Of a stretch of 64,000 nucleotides of DNA, positions 36,801 to 49,937 are shown in pieces (the first letter of the stretch is position 1; every line of letters begins with the position of its first letter). Source of the DNA: Euonymus europaeus (lineage: Eukaryota > Streptophyta > Magnoliopsida > Celastrales > Celastraceae). A model generated the notes under the pieces. That model searched no databases, was not told the DNA's origin, and saw only the letters and a program-made list of their open reading frames with translations. Made by a program: the position numbers and the translations under genes. Location of the stretch: positions 15,841,996 to 15,905,995 of the forward strand of contig OY756968.1 in assembly GCA_963580455.1 (NCBI GenBank), read 5' to 3'.

Positions 36801-37751
36801 ATTATTTCGATGCGAAAACACCAACTTTATATGACAAATGGAATAAACCGTTAAAAGCTCCTCCATAGAGAGAGTTGTGCAAATTTGAACTATCAAAGTT
36901 GCTCGGTGTACACCTTTTATTGTTCTTCTATGTGAAATTTTTCGAGTAGAAGCTTCATAGATTATTTCGATGCCAAAACACCAACTTTCTACGACAAATG
37001 TAAAAATTTGTTAAAAGCTCCTCCATTGAGAGAGTTGTGCAAATTCGAACAATCAAAGTTTCTCGGTGTACACCTTTTATCGTTCTTCTATGTCAAATTT
37101 TATGAGTATAAGCTTCCTAGATTATTTTGATGCCAAAACACCAATTTTCTATGGAAAATTAACGAAACCGTTACAAGCTCCTCCACAGAGAGAGTTGAGC
37201 AACTTCGGACCATCAAAGTTGCTCGGTGTACACTTTTTATTGTTCTTCTATGTCAACTTTTACGAGTATAAGCTTTCTAGATTATTTCGATGCCAACACA
37301 CCAACTTTCTATGACAAATCGAAATAACCATTAAAAGCTCCTCCATGGAGAGAGTTGAGCAAATTCGAACCATCAAAGTTGCTCGGTGACTCGTTTTATT
37401 GTTCCTCTATGTCAAATTATTTGAGTATAAGCTTCCTAGATTATTTCGATACCAAAACGCCAACTTTCCATGACAAATGGACAGAACCGTTAAAAACTCC
37501 TCCATAGAGAGAGTTGAGTAACTTCGGACCATCAAAGTTGGTCGGTGTACACTTTTTATTGTTCTTCTTTGTCAAATTTTTTGCGTATAAACTTCTTAGA
37601 TTATTTCGATGCCAAAACACAAACTTTCTATGACAAATGAACAAAACCGTTAAAGGCTCCTCCATAGAAAGAGTTGTGAAACTTCGGACCATCAAAGTTG
37701 CTCTGTATACACTTTTTATTGTTCTTCTATGTGAAATTCTATGAGTATATG
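33821..37751 (+). repeat. 24-monomer HOR unit 2, long form (3,931 bp)
   Basis: Long form with the 99-bp insertion at 36,209-36,307. It shares private variants with unit 4 rather than with its neighbour: AGTATAAGATTGC near 34,133 and CAAAGTTTCTCGG near 34,561. It has a few own changes, such as GTTCGTCTATG near 36,025. Together with unit 3 it forms a 7,603-bp block repeated by units 4 and 5. Confidence 0.87.
36209..36307. other. 99-bp non-satellite insertion, copy 2
   Basis: Same insertion at the homologous site, 3,931 bp downstream of the first. It differs from copy 1 at least at CAATCGTC (copy 1 has CAATCATC). Its spread is explained by amplification of the host HOR rather than independent insertion. 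Confidence 0.92.
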
Positions 37752-40700
37752 CTTCCTAGATTATTTCGATGCCAAAACACCAACTTTCTATGACAAATGG
37801 ACAAAACCGTTAAAAGCTCCTCCATAGAGAGAGTTGAGCAACTTCGGACCATCAAAGTTGCTCGGTGTACACCTTTTATTGTTCTTCTATGTCAAATTTT
37901 TCGACTATAAGCTTGCTAGATTATTTCGATGCCAAAACTCCAACTTTCTATGACAAATAGACAAAACCGTTAAAAGTACCTCATAGAAAGAGTTGAGCAA
38001 CTTCGGACAGTCAAAGTTGCTCGGTGTACACTTTTTATGGAAAGAAATGTCAAATTTTATGAGTATAAGCTTGCTAGATTGTTTCGATCCCAAAAGACTA
38101 ACTTTCTATGAAAAATGCACAAGACCGCTAAAAGCTCCTCCATAAAGAGGTTTGCGCAAATTCGAACCATCAAAGTTGATCGCTAAACACCTTTTATTGT
38201 TCTTCTATGTCAAATTTTTCGAGTATAAGCTTCCTAGATTATTTCGATGCCAAAACACCAACTTTATATGACAAATGGACAAAACCGTTAAAAGCTCCTC
38301 CATAGAGAGAGTTGCGCAAATTTGAACAATCAAAGTTGCTCGGTGTACACCTTTTATTGTTTTTCTATGTGAAATTTTTCGAGTAGAAGCTTCATAGATT
38401 ATTTCGATGCCAAAACACCAACTTTCTACGACAAATGTACAAATTTGTTAAAAGCTCCTCCATAGAGAGAGTTGCGCAAATTCGAACCATCAAAATTTCT
38501 CGGTGTACACCTTTTATCGTTCTTCTATGTCAAATTTTACGAGTATAAGCTTCCTAGATTATTTTGATGCCAAAACACCAATTTTCTATGGCAAATTCAC
38601 GAAACCGTTACAAGCTCCTCCGCAGAGAGAGTTGAGCAACTTCGGACCATCAAAGTTGCTCGGTGTACACTTTTTATTGTTCTTCTATGTCAACTTTTAC
38701 GAGTATAAGCTTTCTAGATTATTTCGATGCCAACACACCAACTTTCTATGACAAATTGAAATAACCATTAAAAGCTCCTCCATGGAGAGAGTTGAGCAAA
38801 TTCGAACCATCAATGTTGCTCGGTGACCCGTTTTATTGTTCCTCTATGTCAAATTATTTGAGTATAAGCTTCCTAAATTATTTCGATACCAAAACGCCAA
38901 CTTTCCATGACAAATGGACTGAACCGTTAAAAACACCTCCATAGAAAGAGTTGAGTAACTTCGGACCATCAAAGTTGGTCGGTGTACACTTTTTATTGTT
39001 CTTCTTTGTCGAATTTTTTGCGTATAAACTTCTTAGATTATTTCGATGCCAAAACATGAACTTTCTATGACAAATGAACAAAACCGTTAAAAGCTCCTCC
39101 ATAGAAAGAGTTGAGAAACTTCGGACCGTCAAAGTTGCTCTGTGTACACTTTTTATTGTTCTTCTATGTGAAATTCTATGAGTATATGCTTCCTAGATTA
39201 TTTCGATGCAAAAACACCAACTTTCTACGAGAAATGGATAAAACCGTTAAAAGCTCCTCCAAAGAGAGAGTTGAGCAACCTCAGACCGTCAACTTTGCTC
39301 TGCGTGCACTTTTTATTGTTCTTGTATGTCAAATTTTTTGCGTATAAGCTTCCTAGATTATTTCAATTCCAGAACACCCACTTTCTATGACAAATGAACA
39401 AAACCGTTAAAAGCTCCTCCATAGAGAGAGTTGAGCAACTTTGGACCATCAATGTTGCTCGGTGTACACCTATTATTGTTATTCTGTGTCAAATTTTTCG
39501 AGTATAAGCTTCCTAGATTATTTCGATGCCAAAACACCAACTTTCTATGACAAATGGACAAAACCTTTAAAAGTACCTCCATAGAGAGAGTTGAGCAACT
39601 TCGAACCGTCGATGTTTCTCGGTGTACACTTTTTATTGAAAGAAATGTCAAATTTTATGAGTATAAGCTTCCTAGATTATTTCAATCCCAAAACACTAAC
39701 TTTCTATAAAAATTCACAAAATCGTTAAAAGTTCCTCCATAGAGAGAGTTGCGCAAATTCGAACCATCAAAGTTGCTCTATGTACACCTTTTATTGTTCT
39801 TCTATGTCAAATTTTTCGACTTAAGCTTCCTAGATTATTTCGATGACAAAACACCAACTTTCTATGACAAATGGAAAAAACCGTTAAAAGCTCCTTCATA
39901 GAGGGAGTTGAGCAACTTTGGAACGTCAAAGTTGTGTAGTGTACCTCTTTTATTGTTCTTCTATGTCAAATTTCGTGTGTTTATGCTTTCAAGATTATTT
40001 CGATGCCAAAACACCAGCTTTTTATGAAAAATGCACAAAACCGTTAAAAGCTCCTCCATTGAGAGAGTTGAGCAACTTCGGCCCATCAAAGTTGCCCAGT
40101 GTACACTTTTTATTGTTCTTCTATGTCAAATTTTACGAGTATAAGTTTCCTAGATTATTTTGTTGCCTAAACAACAACTTTTTATGACAAATCAAAATAA
40201 CCATTAAAAGCTCCTCCATAGAGAGAGTTGAGCAAATACGAACCATCAAAGTTGCTCGGTGCACACTTTTTATTGTTCCTCTATGTAAAATTTTATAGTA
40301 TAAGCTTCAAAGATTATTTCGATACCAAAACGCCAACTTTCTATGACATATGGACAAAACCATTAAAAGCTCCTCCATAGAGAGAGTTGTGTAACTTCGA
40401 ACCATCAAAGTTGGTCGGTGTACACTTTTTATTGTTTCTCTATGTCAAATTTTTTGCGTATAAACTTCCTAGACTATTTCGATGCCAAAACACGAACTTT
40501 CTATGACAAATGAACAAAACCGTTAAAAGCTCCTCCATGGAAAGAGTTGAGCAACTTCGAGCCACCAAAGTTGCTCTGTGTGAAGTTTTTATTGTTCTTC
40601 TATGTGAAATTTTATGAGTATATGCTTCCTAGATTATTTCGATGCGAAAACACCAACTTTATATGACAAATGGAATAAACCGTTAAAAGCTCCTCCATAG

Positions 40701-41423
40701 AGAGAGTTGTGCAAATTTGAACTATCAAAGTTGCTCGGTGTACACCTTTTATTGTTCTTCTATGTGAAATTTTTCGAGTAGAAGCTTAATAGATTATTTC
40801 GATGCCAAAACACCAACTTTCTACGACAAATGTAAAAATTTGTTAAAAGCTCCTCCATTGAGAGAGATGTGCAAATTCGAACAATCAAAGTTTCTCGGTG
40901 TACACCTTTTATCGTTCTTCTATGTCAAATTTTACGAGTATAAGCTTCCTAGATTATTTTGATGACAAAACACCAATTTTCTACGAAAAATTAACGAAAC
41001 CGTTACAAGCTCCTCCACAGAGAGAGTTGAGCAACTTCGGACCATCAAAGTTGCTCGGTGTACACTTTTTATTGTTCTTCTATGTCAACTTTTACGAGTA
41101 TAAGCTTTCTAGATTATTTCGATGCCAACACACCAACTTTCTATGACAAATCGAAATAACCATTAAAAGCTCCTCCATGGAGAGAGTTGAGCAAATTCGA
41201 ACCATCAAAGTTGCTCAGTGACTCGTTTTATTGTTCCTCTATGTCAAATTATTTGAGTATAAACTTCCTAGATTATTTCGATACCAAAACGCCAACTTTC
41301 CATGACAAATGGACAGAACCGTTAAAAACTCCTCTATAGAGAGAGTTGAGTAACTTCGGTCCATCAAAGTTGGTCGGTGTACACTTTTTATTGTTCTTCT
41401 ATGTGAAATTCTATGTGTATATG
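37752..41423 (+). repeat. 23-monomer HOR unit 3, short form (3,672 bp)
   Basis: Short form: the 99-bp insertion is absent (uninterrupted site at 40,139/40,140) and one monomer is missing, so 3,931 minus 99 minus 160 gives 3,672. The one-monomer deletion junction lies at 41,380-41,400. Private variants shared with unit 5 include CAAAATTTCTCGG near 38,490, GTTGCCCAGTG near 40,091 and TTTTGATGACAAAAC near 40,960. Confidence 0.88.
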
Positions 41424-44400
41424 CTTCCTAGATTATTTCGATGCCAAAACACCAACTTTCTATGACAAATGGACAAAACCGTTAAAAGCTCCTCCATAGA
41501 GAGAGTTGAGCAACTTCGGACCATCAAAGTTGCTCGGTGTACACCTTTTATTGTTCTTCTATGTCAAATTTTTCGACTATAAGCTTGCTAGATTATTTCG
41601 ATGCCAAAACTCCAACTTTCTATGACAAATAGACAAAACCGTTAAAAGTACCTCATAGAAAGAGTTGAGCAACTTCGGACAGTCAAAGTTGCTCGGTGTA
41701 CACTTTTTATGGAAAGAAATGTCAAATTTTATGAGTATAAGATTGCTAGATTGTTTCGATCCCAAAAGACTAACTTTCTATGAAAAATGCACAAGACCGC
41801 TAAAAGCTCCTCCATAAAGAGGTTTGCGCAAATTCGAACCATCAAAGTTGATCGCTAAACACTTTTTATTGTTCTTCTATGTCAAATTTTTCGAGTATAA
41901 GCTTCCTAGATTATTTCGATGCCAAAACACCAACTTTATATGACAAATGGACAAAACCGTTAAAAGCTCCTCCATAGAGAGAGTTGCGCAAATTTGAACA
42001 ATCAAAGTTGCTCGGTGTACACCTTTTATTGTTTTTCTATGTGAAATTTTTCGAGTAGAAGCTTCATAGATTATTTCGATGCCAAAACACCAACTTTCTA
42101 CGACAAATGTACAAATTTGTTAAAAGCTCCTCCATAGAGAGAGTTGCGCAAATTCGAACCATCAAAGTTTCTCGGTGTACACCTTTTATCGTTCTTCTAT
42201 GTCAAATTTTACGAGTATAAGCTTCCTAGATTATTTTGATGCCAAAACACCAATTTTCTATGGCAAATTCACGAAACCGTTACAAGCTCCTCCGCAGAGA
42301 GAGTTGAGCAACTTCGGACCATCAAAGTTGCTCGGTGTACACTTTTTATTGTTCTTCTATGTCAACTTTTACGAGTATAAGCTTTCTAGATTATTTCGAT
42401 GCCAACACACCAACTTTCTATGACAAATTGAAATAACCATTAAAAGCTCCTCCATGGAGAGAGTTGAGCAAATTCGAACCATCAATGTTGCTCGGTGACC
42501 CGTTTTATTGTTCCTCTATGTCAAATTATTTGAGTATAAGCTTCCTAAATTATTTCGATACCAAAACGCCAACTTTCCATGACAAATGGACTGAACCGTT
42601 AAAAACACCTCCATAGAAAGAGTTGAGTAACTTCGGACCATCAAAGTTGGTCGGTGTACACTTTTTATTGTTCTTCTTTGTCGAATTTTTTGCGTATAAA
42701 CTTCTTAGATTATTTCGATGCCAAAACATGAACTTTCTATGACAAATGAACAAAACCGTTAAAAGCTCCTCCATAGAAAGAGTTGAGAAACTTCGGACCG
42801 TCAAAGTTGCTCTGTGTACACTTTTTATTGTTCTTCTATGTGAAATTCTATGAGTATATGCTTCCTAGATTATTACGATGCAAAAACACCAACTTTCTAC
42901 GAGAAATGGATAAAACCGTTAAAAGCTCCTCCAAAGAGAGAGTTGAGCAACCTCAGACCGTCAACTTTGCTCTGCGTGCACTTTTTATTGTTCTTGTATG
43001 TCAAATTTTTTGCGTATAAGCTTCCTAGATTATTTCAATTCCAGAACACCCACTTTCTATGACAAATGAACAAAACCGTTAAAAGCTCCTCCATAGAGAG
43101 AGTTGAGCAACTTTGGACCATCAATGTTGCTCGGTGTACACCTATTATTGTTATTCTGTGTCAAATTTTTCGAGTATAAGCTTCCTAGATTATTTCGATG
43201 CCAAAACACCAACTTTCTATGACAAATGGACAAAACCTTTAAAAGTACCTCCATAGAGAGAGTTGAGCAACTTCGAACCGTCGATGTTTCTCGGTGTACA
43301 CTTTTTATTGAAAGAAATGTCAAATTTTATGAGTATAAGCTTCCTAGATTATTTCAATCCCAAAACACTAACTTTCTATAAAAATTCACAAAATCGTTAA
43401 AAGTTCCTCCATAGAGAGAGTTGCGCAAATTCGAACCATCAAAGTTGCTCTATGTACACCTTTTATTGTTCTTCTATGTCAAATTTTTCGACTTAAGCTT
43501 CCTAGATTATTTCGATGACAAAACACCAACTTTCTATGACAAATGGAAAAAACCGTTAAAAGCTCCTTCATAGAGGGAGTTGAGCAACTTTGGAACGTCA
43601 AAGTTGTGTAGTGTACCTCTTTTATTGTTCTTCTATGTCAAATTTCGTGTGTTTATGCTTTCAAGATTATTTCGATGCCAAAACACCAGCTTTTTATGAA
43701 AAATGCACAAAGCCGTTAAAAGCTCCTCCATTGAGAGAGTTGAGCAACTTCGGCCCATCAAAGTTGCTCGGTGTACACTTTTTATTGTTCTTCTATGTCA
43801 AATTTTACGAGATGGTGATTCTGAGATGGTGATTCTTTTCTCCTTCAACCTTCCAAAATATAAACTCAATCGTCAAACGCCAAAGTAGTAATAACTACAA
43901 AAGAGATTCATATAAGTTTCCTAGATTATTTTGTTGCCTAAACAACAACTTTTTATGACAAATCAAAATAACCATTAAAAGCTCCTCCATAGAGAGAGTT
44001 GAGCAAATACGAACCATCAAAGTTGCTCGGTGTACACTTTTTATTGTTCCTCTATGTAAAATTTTATAGTATAAGCTTCAAAGATTATTTCAATACCAAA
44101 ACGCCAACTTTCTATGACATATGGACAAAACCATTAAAAGCTCCTCCATAGAGAGAGTTGAGTAACTTTGAACCATCAAAGTTGGTCGGTGTACACTTTT
44201 TATTGTTTCTCTATGTCAAATTTTTTGCGTATAAACTTCCTAGACTATTTCGATGCCAAAACACGAACTTTCTATGACAAATGAACAAAACCGTTAAAAG
44301 CTCCTCCATGGAAAGAGTTGAGCAACTTTGAGCCACCAAAGTTGCTCTGTGTGAAGTTTTTATTGTTCTTCTATGTGAAATTTTATGAGTATATGCTTCC

Positions 44401-45354
44401 TAGATTATTTCGATGCGAAAACACCAACTTTATATGACAAATGGAATAAACCGTTAAAAGCTCCTCCATAGAGAGAGTTGTGCAAATTTGAACTATCAAA
44501 GTTGCTCGGTGTACACCTTTTATTGTTCTTCTATGTGAAATTTTTCGAGTAGAAGCTTCATAGATTATTTCGATGCCAAAACACCAACTTTCTACGACAA
44601 ATGTAAAAATTTGTTAAAAGCTCCTCCATTGAGAGAGTTGTGCAAATTCGAACAATCAAAGTTTCTCGGTGTACACCTTTTATCGTTCTTCTATGTCAAA
44701 TTTTACGAGTATAAGCTTCCTAGATTATTTTGATGCCAAAACACCAATTTTCTATGGAAAATTAACGAAACTGTTACAAGCTCCTCCACAGAGAGAGTTG
44801 AGCAACTTCAGACCATCAAAGTTGCTCGGTGTACACTTTTTATTGTTCTTCTATGTCAACTTTTACGAGTATAAGCTTTCTAGATTATTTCGATGCCAAC
44901 ACACCAACTTTCTATGACAAATCGAAATAACCATTAAAAGCTCCTCCATGGAGAGAGTTGAGCAAATTCGAACCATCAAAGTTGCTCGGTGACTCGTTTT
45001 ATTGTTCCTCTATGTCAAATTATTTGAGTATAAGCTTCCTAGATTATTTCGATACCAAAACGCCAACTTTCCATGACAAATGGACAGAACCGTTAAAAAC
45101 TCCTCCATAGAGAGAGTTGAGTAACTTCGGACCATCAAAGTTGGTCGGTGTACACTTTTTATTGTTCTTCTTTGTCAAATTTTTTGCGTATAAACTTCTT
45201 AGATTATTTCGATGCCAAAACACAAACTTTCTATGACAAATGAACAAAACCGTTAAAGGCTCCTCCATAGAAAGAGTTGTGAAACTTCGGACCATCAAAG
45301 TTGCTCTGTATACACTTTTTATTGTTCTTCTATGTGAAATTCTATGAGTATATG
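41424..45354 (+). repeat. 24-monomer HOR unit 4, long form (3,931 bp)
   Basis: Repeats unit 2 at a constant offset of 7,603 bp, including the 99-bp insertion (43,812-43,910) and the GTATAAGATTGC variant near 41,736. Differences seen by eye are single bases, for example TATTACGATGC near 42,873. Confidence 0.88.
43812..43910. other. 99-bp non-satellite insertion, copy 3
   Basis: Same insertion 7,603 bp after copy 2 and sharing its CAATCGTC variant, consistent with duplication of the long-plus-short HOR pair. Confidence 0.92.
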
Positions 45355-48300
45355 CTTCCTAGATTATTTCGATGCCAAAACACCAACTTTCTATGACAAA
45401 TGGACAAAACCGTTAAAAGCTCCTCCATAGAGAGAGTTGAGCAACTTCGGACCATCAAAGTTGCTCGGTGTACACCTTTTATTGTTCTTCTATGTCAAAT
45501 TTTTCGACTATAAGCTTGCTAGATTATTTCGATGCCAAAACTCCAACTTTCTATGACAAATAGACAAAACCGTTAAAAGTACCTCATAGAAAGAGTTGAG
45601 CAACTTCGGACAGTCAAAGTTGCTCGGTGTACACTTTTTATGGAAAGAAATGTCAAATTTTATGAGTATAAGCTTGCTAGATTGTTTCGATCCCAAAAGA
45701 CTAACTTTCTATGAAAAATGCACAAGACCGCTAAAAGCTCCTCCATAAAGAGGTTTGCGCAAATTCGAACCATCAAAGTTGATCGCTAAACACCTTTTAT
45801 TGTTCTTCTATGTCAAATTTTTCGAGTATAAGCTTCCTAGATTATTTCGATGCCAAAACACCAACTTTATATGACAAATGGACAAAACCGTTAAAAGCTC
45901 CTCCATAGAGAGAGTTGCGCAAATTTGAACAATCAAAGTTGCTCGGTGTACACCTTTTATTGTTTTTCTATGTGAAATTTTTCGAGTAGAAGCTTCATAG
46001 ATTATTTCGATGCCAAAACACCAACTTTCTACGACAAATGTACAAATTTGTTAAAAGCTCCTCCATAGAGAGAGTTGCGCAAATTCGAACCATCAAAATT
46101 TCTCGGTGTACACCTTTTATCGTTCTTCTATGTCAAATTTTACGAGTATAAGCTTCCTAGATTATTTTGATGCCAAAACACCAATTTTCTATGGCAAATT
46201 CACGAAACCGTTACAAGCTCCTCCGCAGAGAGAGTTGAGCAACTTCGGACCATCAAAGTTGCTCGGTGTACACTTTTTATTGTTCTTCTATGTCAACTTT
46301 TACGAGTATAAGCTTTCTAGATTATTTCGATGCCAACACACCAACTTTCTATGACAAATTGAAATAACCATTAAAAGCTCCTCCATGGAGAGAGTTGAGC
46401 AAATTCGAACCATCAATGTTGCTCGGTGACCCGTTTTATTGTTCCTCTATGTCAAATTATTTGAGTATAAGCTTCCTAAATTATTTCGATACCAAAACGC
46501 CAACTTTCCATGACAAATGGACTGAACCGTTAAAAACACCTCCATAGAAAGAGTTGAGTAACTTCGGACCATCAAAGTTGGTCGGTGTACACTTTTTATT
46601 GTTCTTCTTTGTCGAATTTTTTGCGTATAAACTTCTTAGATTATTTCGATGCCAAAACATGAACTTTCTATGACAAATGAACAAAACCGTTAAAAGCTCC
46701 TCCATAGAAAGAGTTGAGAAACTTCGGATCGTCAAAGTTGCTCTGTGTACACTTTTTATTGTTCTTCTATGTGAAATTCTATGAGTATATGCTTCCTAGA
46801 TTATTTCGATGCAAAAACACCAACTTTCTACGAGAAATGGATAAAACCGTTAAAAGCTCCTCCAAAGAGAGAGTTGAGCAACCTCAGACCGTCAACTTTG
46901 CTCTGCGTGCACTTTTTATTGTTCTTGTATGTCAAATTTTTTGCGTATAAGCTTCCTAGATTATTTCAATTCCAGAACACCCACTTTCTATGACAAATGA
47001 ACAAAACCGTTAAAAGCTCCTCCATAGAGAGAGTTGAGCAACTTTGGACCATCAATGTTGCTCGGTGTACACCTATTATTGTTATTCTGTGTCAAATTTT
47101 TCGAGTATAAGCTTCCTAGATTATTTCGATGCCAAAACACCAACTTTCTATGACAAATGGACAAAACCTTTAAAAGTACCTCCATAGAGAGAGTTGAGCA
47201 ACTTCGAACCGTCGATGTTTCTCGGTGTACACTTTTTATTGAAAGAAATGTCAAATTTTATGAGTATAAGCTTCCTAGATTATTTCAATCCCAAAACACT
47301 AACTTTCTATAAAAATTCACAAAATCGTTAAAAGTTCCACCATAGAGAGAGTTGCGCAAATTCGAACCATCAAAGTTGCTCTAGGTACACCTTTTATTGT
47401 TCTTCTATGTCAAATTTTTCGACTTAAGCTTCCTAGATTATTTCGATGACAAAACACCAACTTTCTATGACAAATGGAAAAAACCGTTAAAAGCTCCTTC
47501 ATAGAGGGAGTTGAGCAACTTTGGAACGTCAAAGTTGTGTAGTGTACCTCTTTTATTGTTCTTCTATGTCAAATTTCGTGTGTTTATGCTTTCAAGATTA
47601 TTTCGATGCCAAAACACCAGCTTTTTATGAAAAATGCACAAAACCGTTAAAAGCTCCTCCATTGAGAGAGTTGAGCAACTTCGGCCCATCAAAGTTGCCC
47701 AGTGTACACTTTTTATTGTTCTTCTATGTCAAATTTTACGAGTATAAGTTTCCTAGATTATTTTGTTGCCTAAACAACAACTTTTTATGACAAATCAAAA
47801 TAACCATTAAAAGCTCCTCCATAGAGAGAGTTGAGCAAATACGAACCATCAAAGTTGCTCGGTGCACACTTTTTATTGTTCCTCTATGTAAAATTTTATA
47901 GTATAAGCTTCAAAGATTATTTCGATACCAAAACGCCAACTTTCTATGACATATGGACAAAACCATTAAAAGCTCCTCCATAGAGAGAGTTGTGTAACTT
48001 CGAACCATCAAAGTTGGTCGGTGTACACTTTTTATTGTTTCTCTATGTCAAATTTTTTGCGTATAAACTTCCTAGACTATTTCGATGCCAAAACACGAAC
48101 TTTCTATGACAAATGAACAAAACCGTTAAAAGCTCCTCCATGGAAAGAGTTGAGCAACTTCGAGCCACCAAAGTTGCTCTGTGTGAAGTTTTTATTGTTC
48201 TTCTATGTGAAATTTTATGAGTATATGCTTCCTAGATTATTTCGATGCGAAAACACCAACTTTATATGACAAATGGAATAAACCGTTAAAAGCTCCTCCA

Positions 48301-49026
48301 TAGAGAGAGTTGTGCAAATTTGAACTATCAAAGTTGCTCGGTGTACACCTTTTATTGTTCTTCTATGTGAAATTTTTCGAGTAGAAGCTTAATAGATTAT
48401 TTCGATGCCAAAACACCAACTTTCTACGACAAATGTAAAAATTTGTTAAAAGCTCCTCCATTGAGAGAGATGTGCAAATTCGAACAATCAAAGTTTCTCG
48501 GTGTACACCTTTTATCGTTCTTCTATGTCAAATTTTACGAGTATAAGCTTCCTAGATTATTTTGATGACAAAACACCAATTTTCTACGAAAAATTAACGA
48601 AACCGTTACAAGCTCCTCCACAGAGAGAGTTGAGCAACTTCGGACCATCAAAGTTGCTCGGTGTACACTTTTTATTGTTCTTCTATGTCAACTTTTACGA
48701 GTATAAGCTTTCTAGATTATTTCGATGCCAACACACCAACTTTCTATGACAAATCGAAATAACCATTAAAAGCTCCTCCATGGAGAGAGTTGAGCAAATT
48801 CGAACCATCAAAGTTGCTCAGTGACTCGTTTTATTGTTCCTCTATGTCAAATTATTTGAGTATAAACTTCCTAGATTATTTCGATACCAAAACGCCAACT
48901 TTCCATGACAAATGGACAGAACCGTTAAAAACTCCTCTATAGAGAGAGTTGAGTAACTTCGGTCCATCAAAGTTGGTCGGTGTACACTTTTTATTGTTCT
49001 TCTATGTGAAATTCTATGTGTATATG
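45355..49026 (+). repeat. 23-monomer HOR unit 5, short form (3,672 bp)
   Basis: Repeats unit 3 at offset 7,603, with no 99-bp insertion (uninterrupted site near 47,742) and the same one-monomer deletion (48,983-49,003). Shared variants include CAAAATTTCTCGG near 46,094, GTTGCCCAGTG near 47,694 and GATGTGCAAATTC near 48,469. Confidence 0.88.
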
Positions 49027-49937
49027 CTTCCTAGATTATTTCGATGCCAAAACACCAACTTTCTATGACAAATGGACAAAACCGTTAAAAGCTCCTCCAT
49101 AGAGAGAGTTGAGCAACTTCGGACCATCAAAGTTGCTCGGTGTACACCTTTTATTGTTCTTCTATGTCAAATTTTTCGACTATAAGCTTGCTAGATTATT
49201 TCGATGCCAAAACTCCGACTTTCTATGACAAATAGACAAAACCGTTAAAAGTACCTCATAGAAAGAGTTGAGCAACTTCGGACAGTCAAAGTTGCTCGGT
49301 GTACACTTTTTATGGAAAGAAATGTCAAATTTTATGAGTATAAGATTGCTAGATTGTTTCGATCCCAAAAGACTAACTTTCTATGAAAAATGCACAAGAC
49401 CGCTAAAAGCTCCTCCATAAAGAGGTTTGCGCAAATTCGAACCATCAAAGTTGATCGCTAAACACCTTTTATTGTTCTTCTATGTCAAATTTTTCGAGTA
49501 TAAGCTTCCTAGATTATTTCGATGCCAAAACACCAACTTTATATGACAAATGGACAAAACCGTTAAAAGCTCCTCCATAGAGAGAGTTGCGCAAATTTGA
49601 ACAATCAAAGTTGCTCGGTGTACACCTTTTATTGTTCTTCTATGTGAAATTTTTCGAGTAGAAGCTTCATAGATTATTTCGATGCCAAAACACCAACTTT
49701 CTACGACAAATGTACAAATTTGTTAAAAGCTCCTCCATGGAGAGAGTTGCGCAAATTCGAACCATCAAAGTTTCTCGGTGTACACCTTTTATCGTTCTTC
49801 TATGTCAAATTTTACGAGTATAAGCTTCCTAGATTATTTTGATGCCAAAACACCAATTTTCTATGGCAAATTCACGAAACCGTTACAAGCTCCTCCGCAG
49901 AGAGAGTTGAGCAACTTCGGACCATCAAAGTTGCTCG

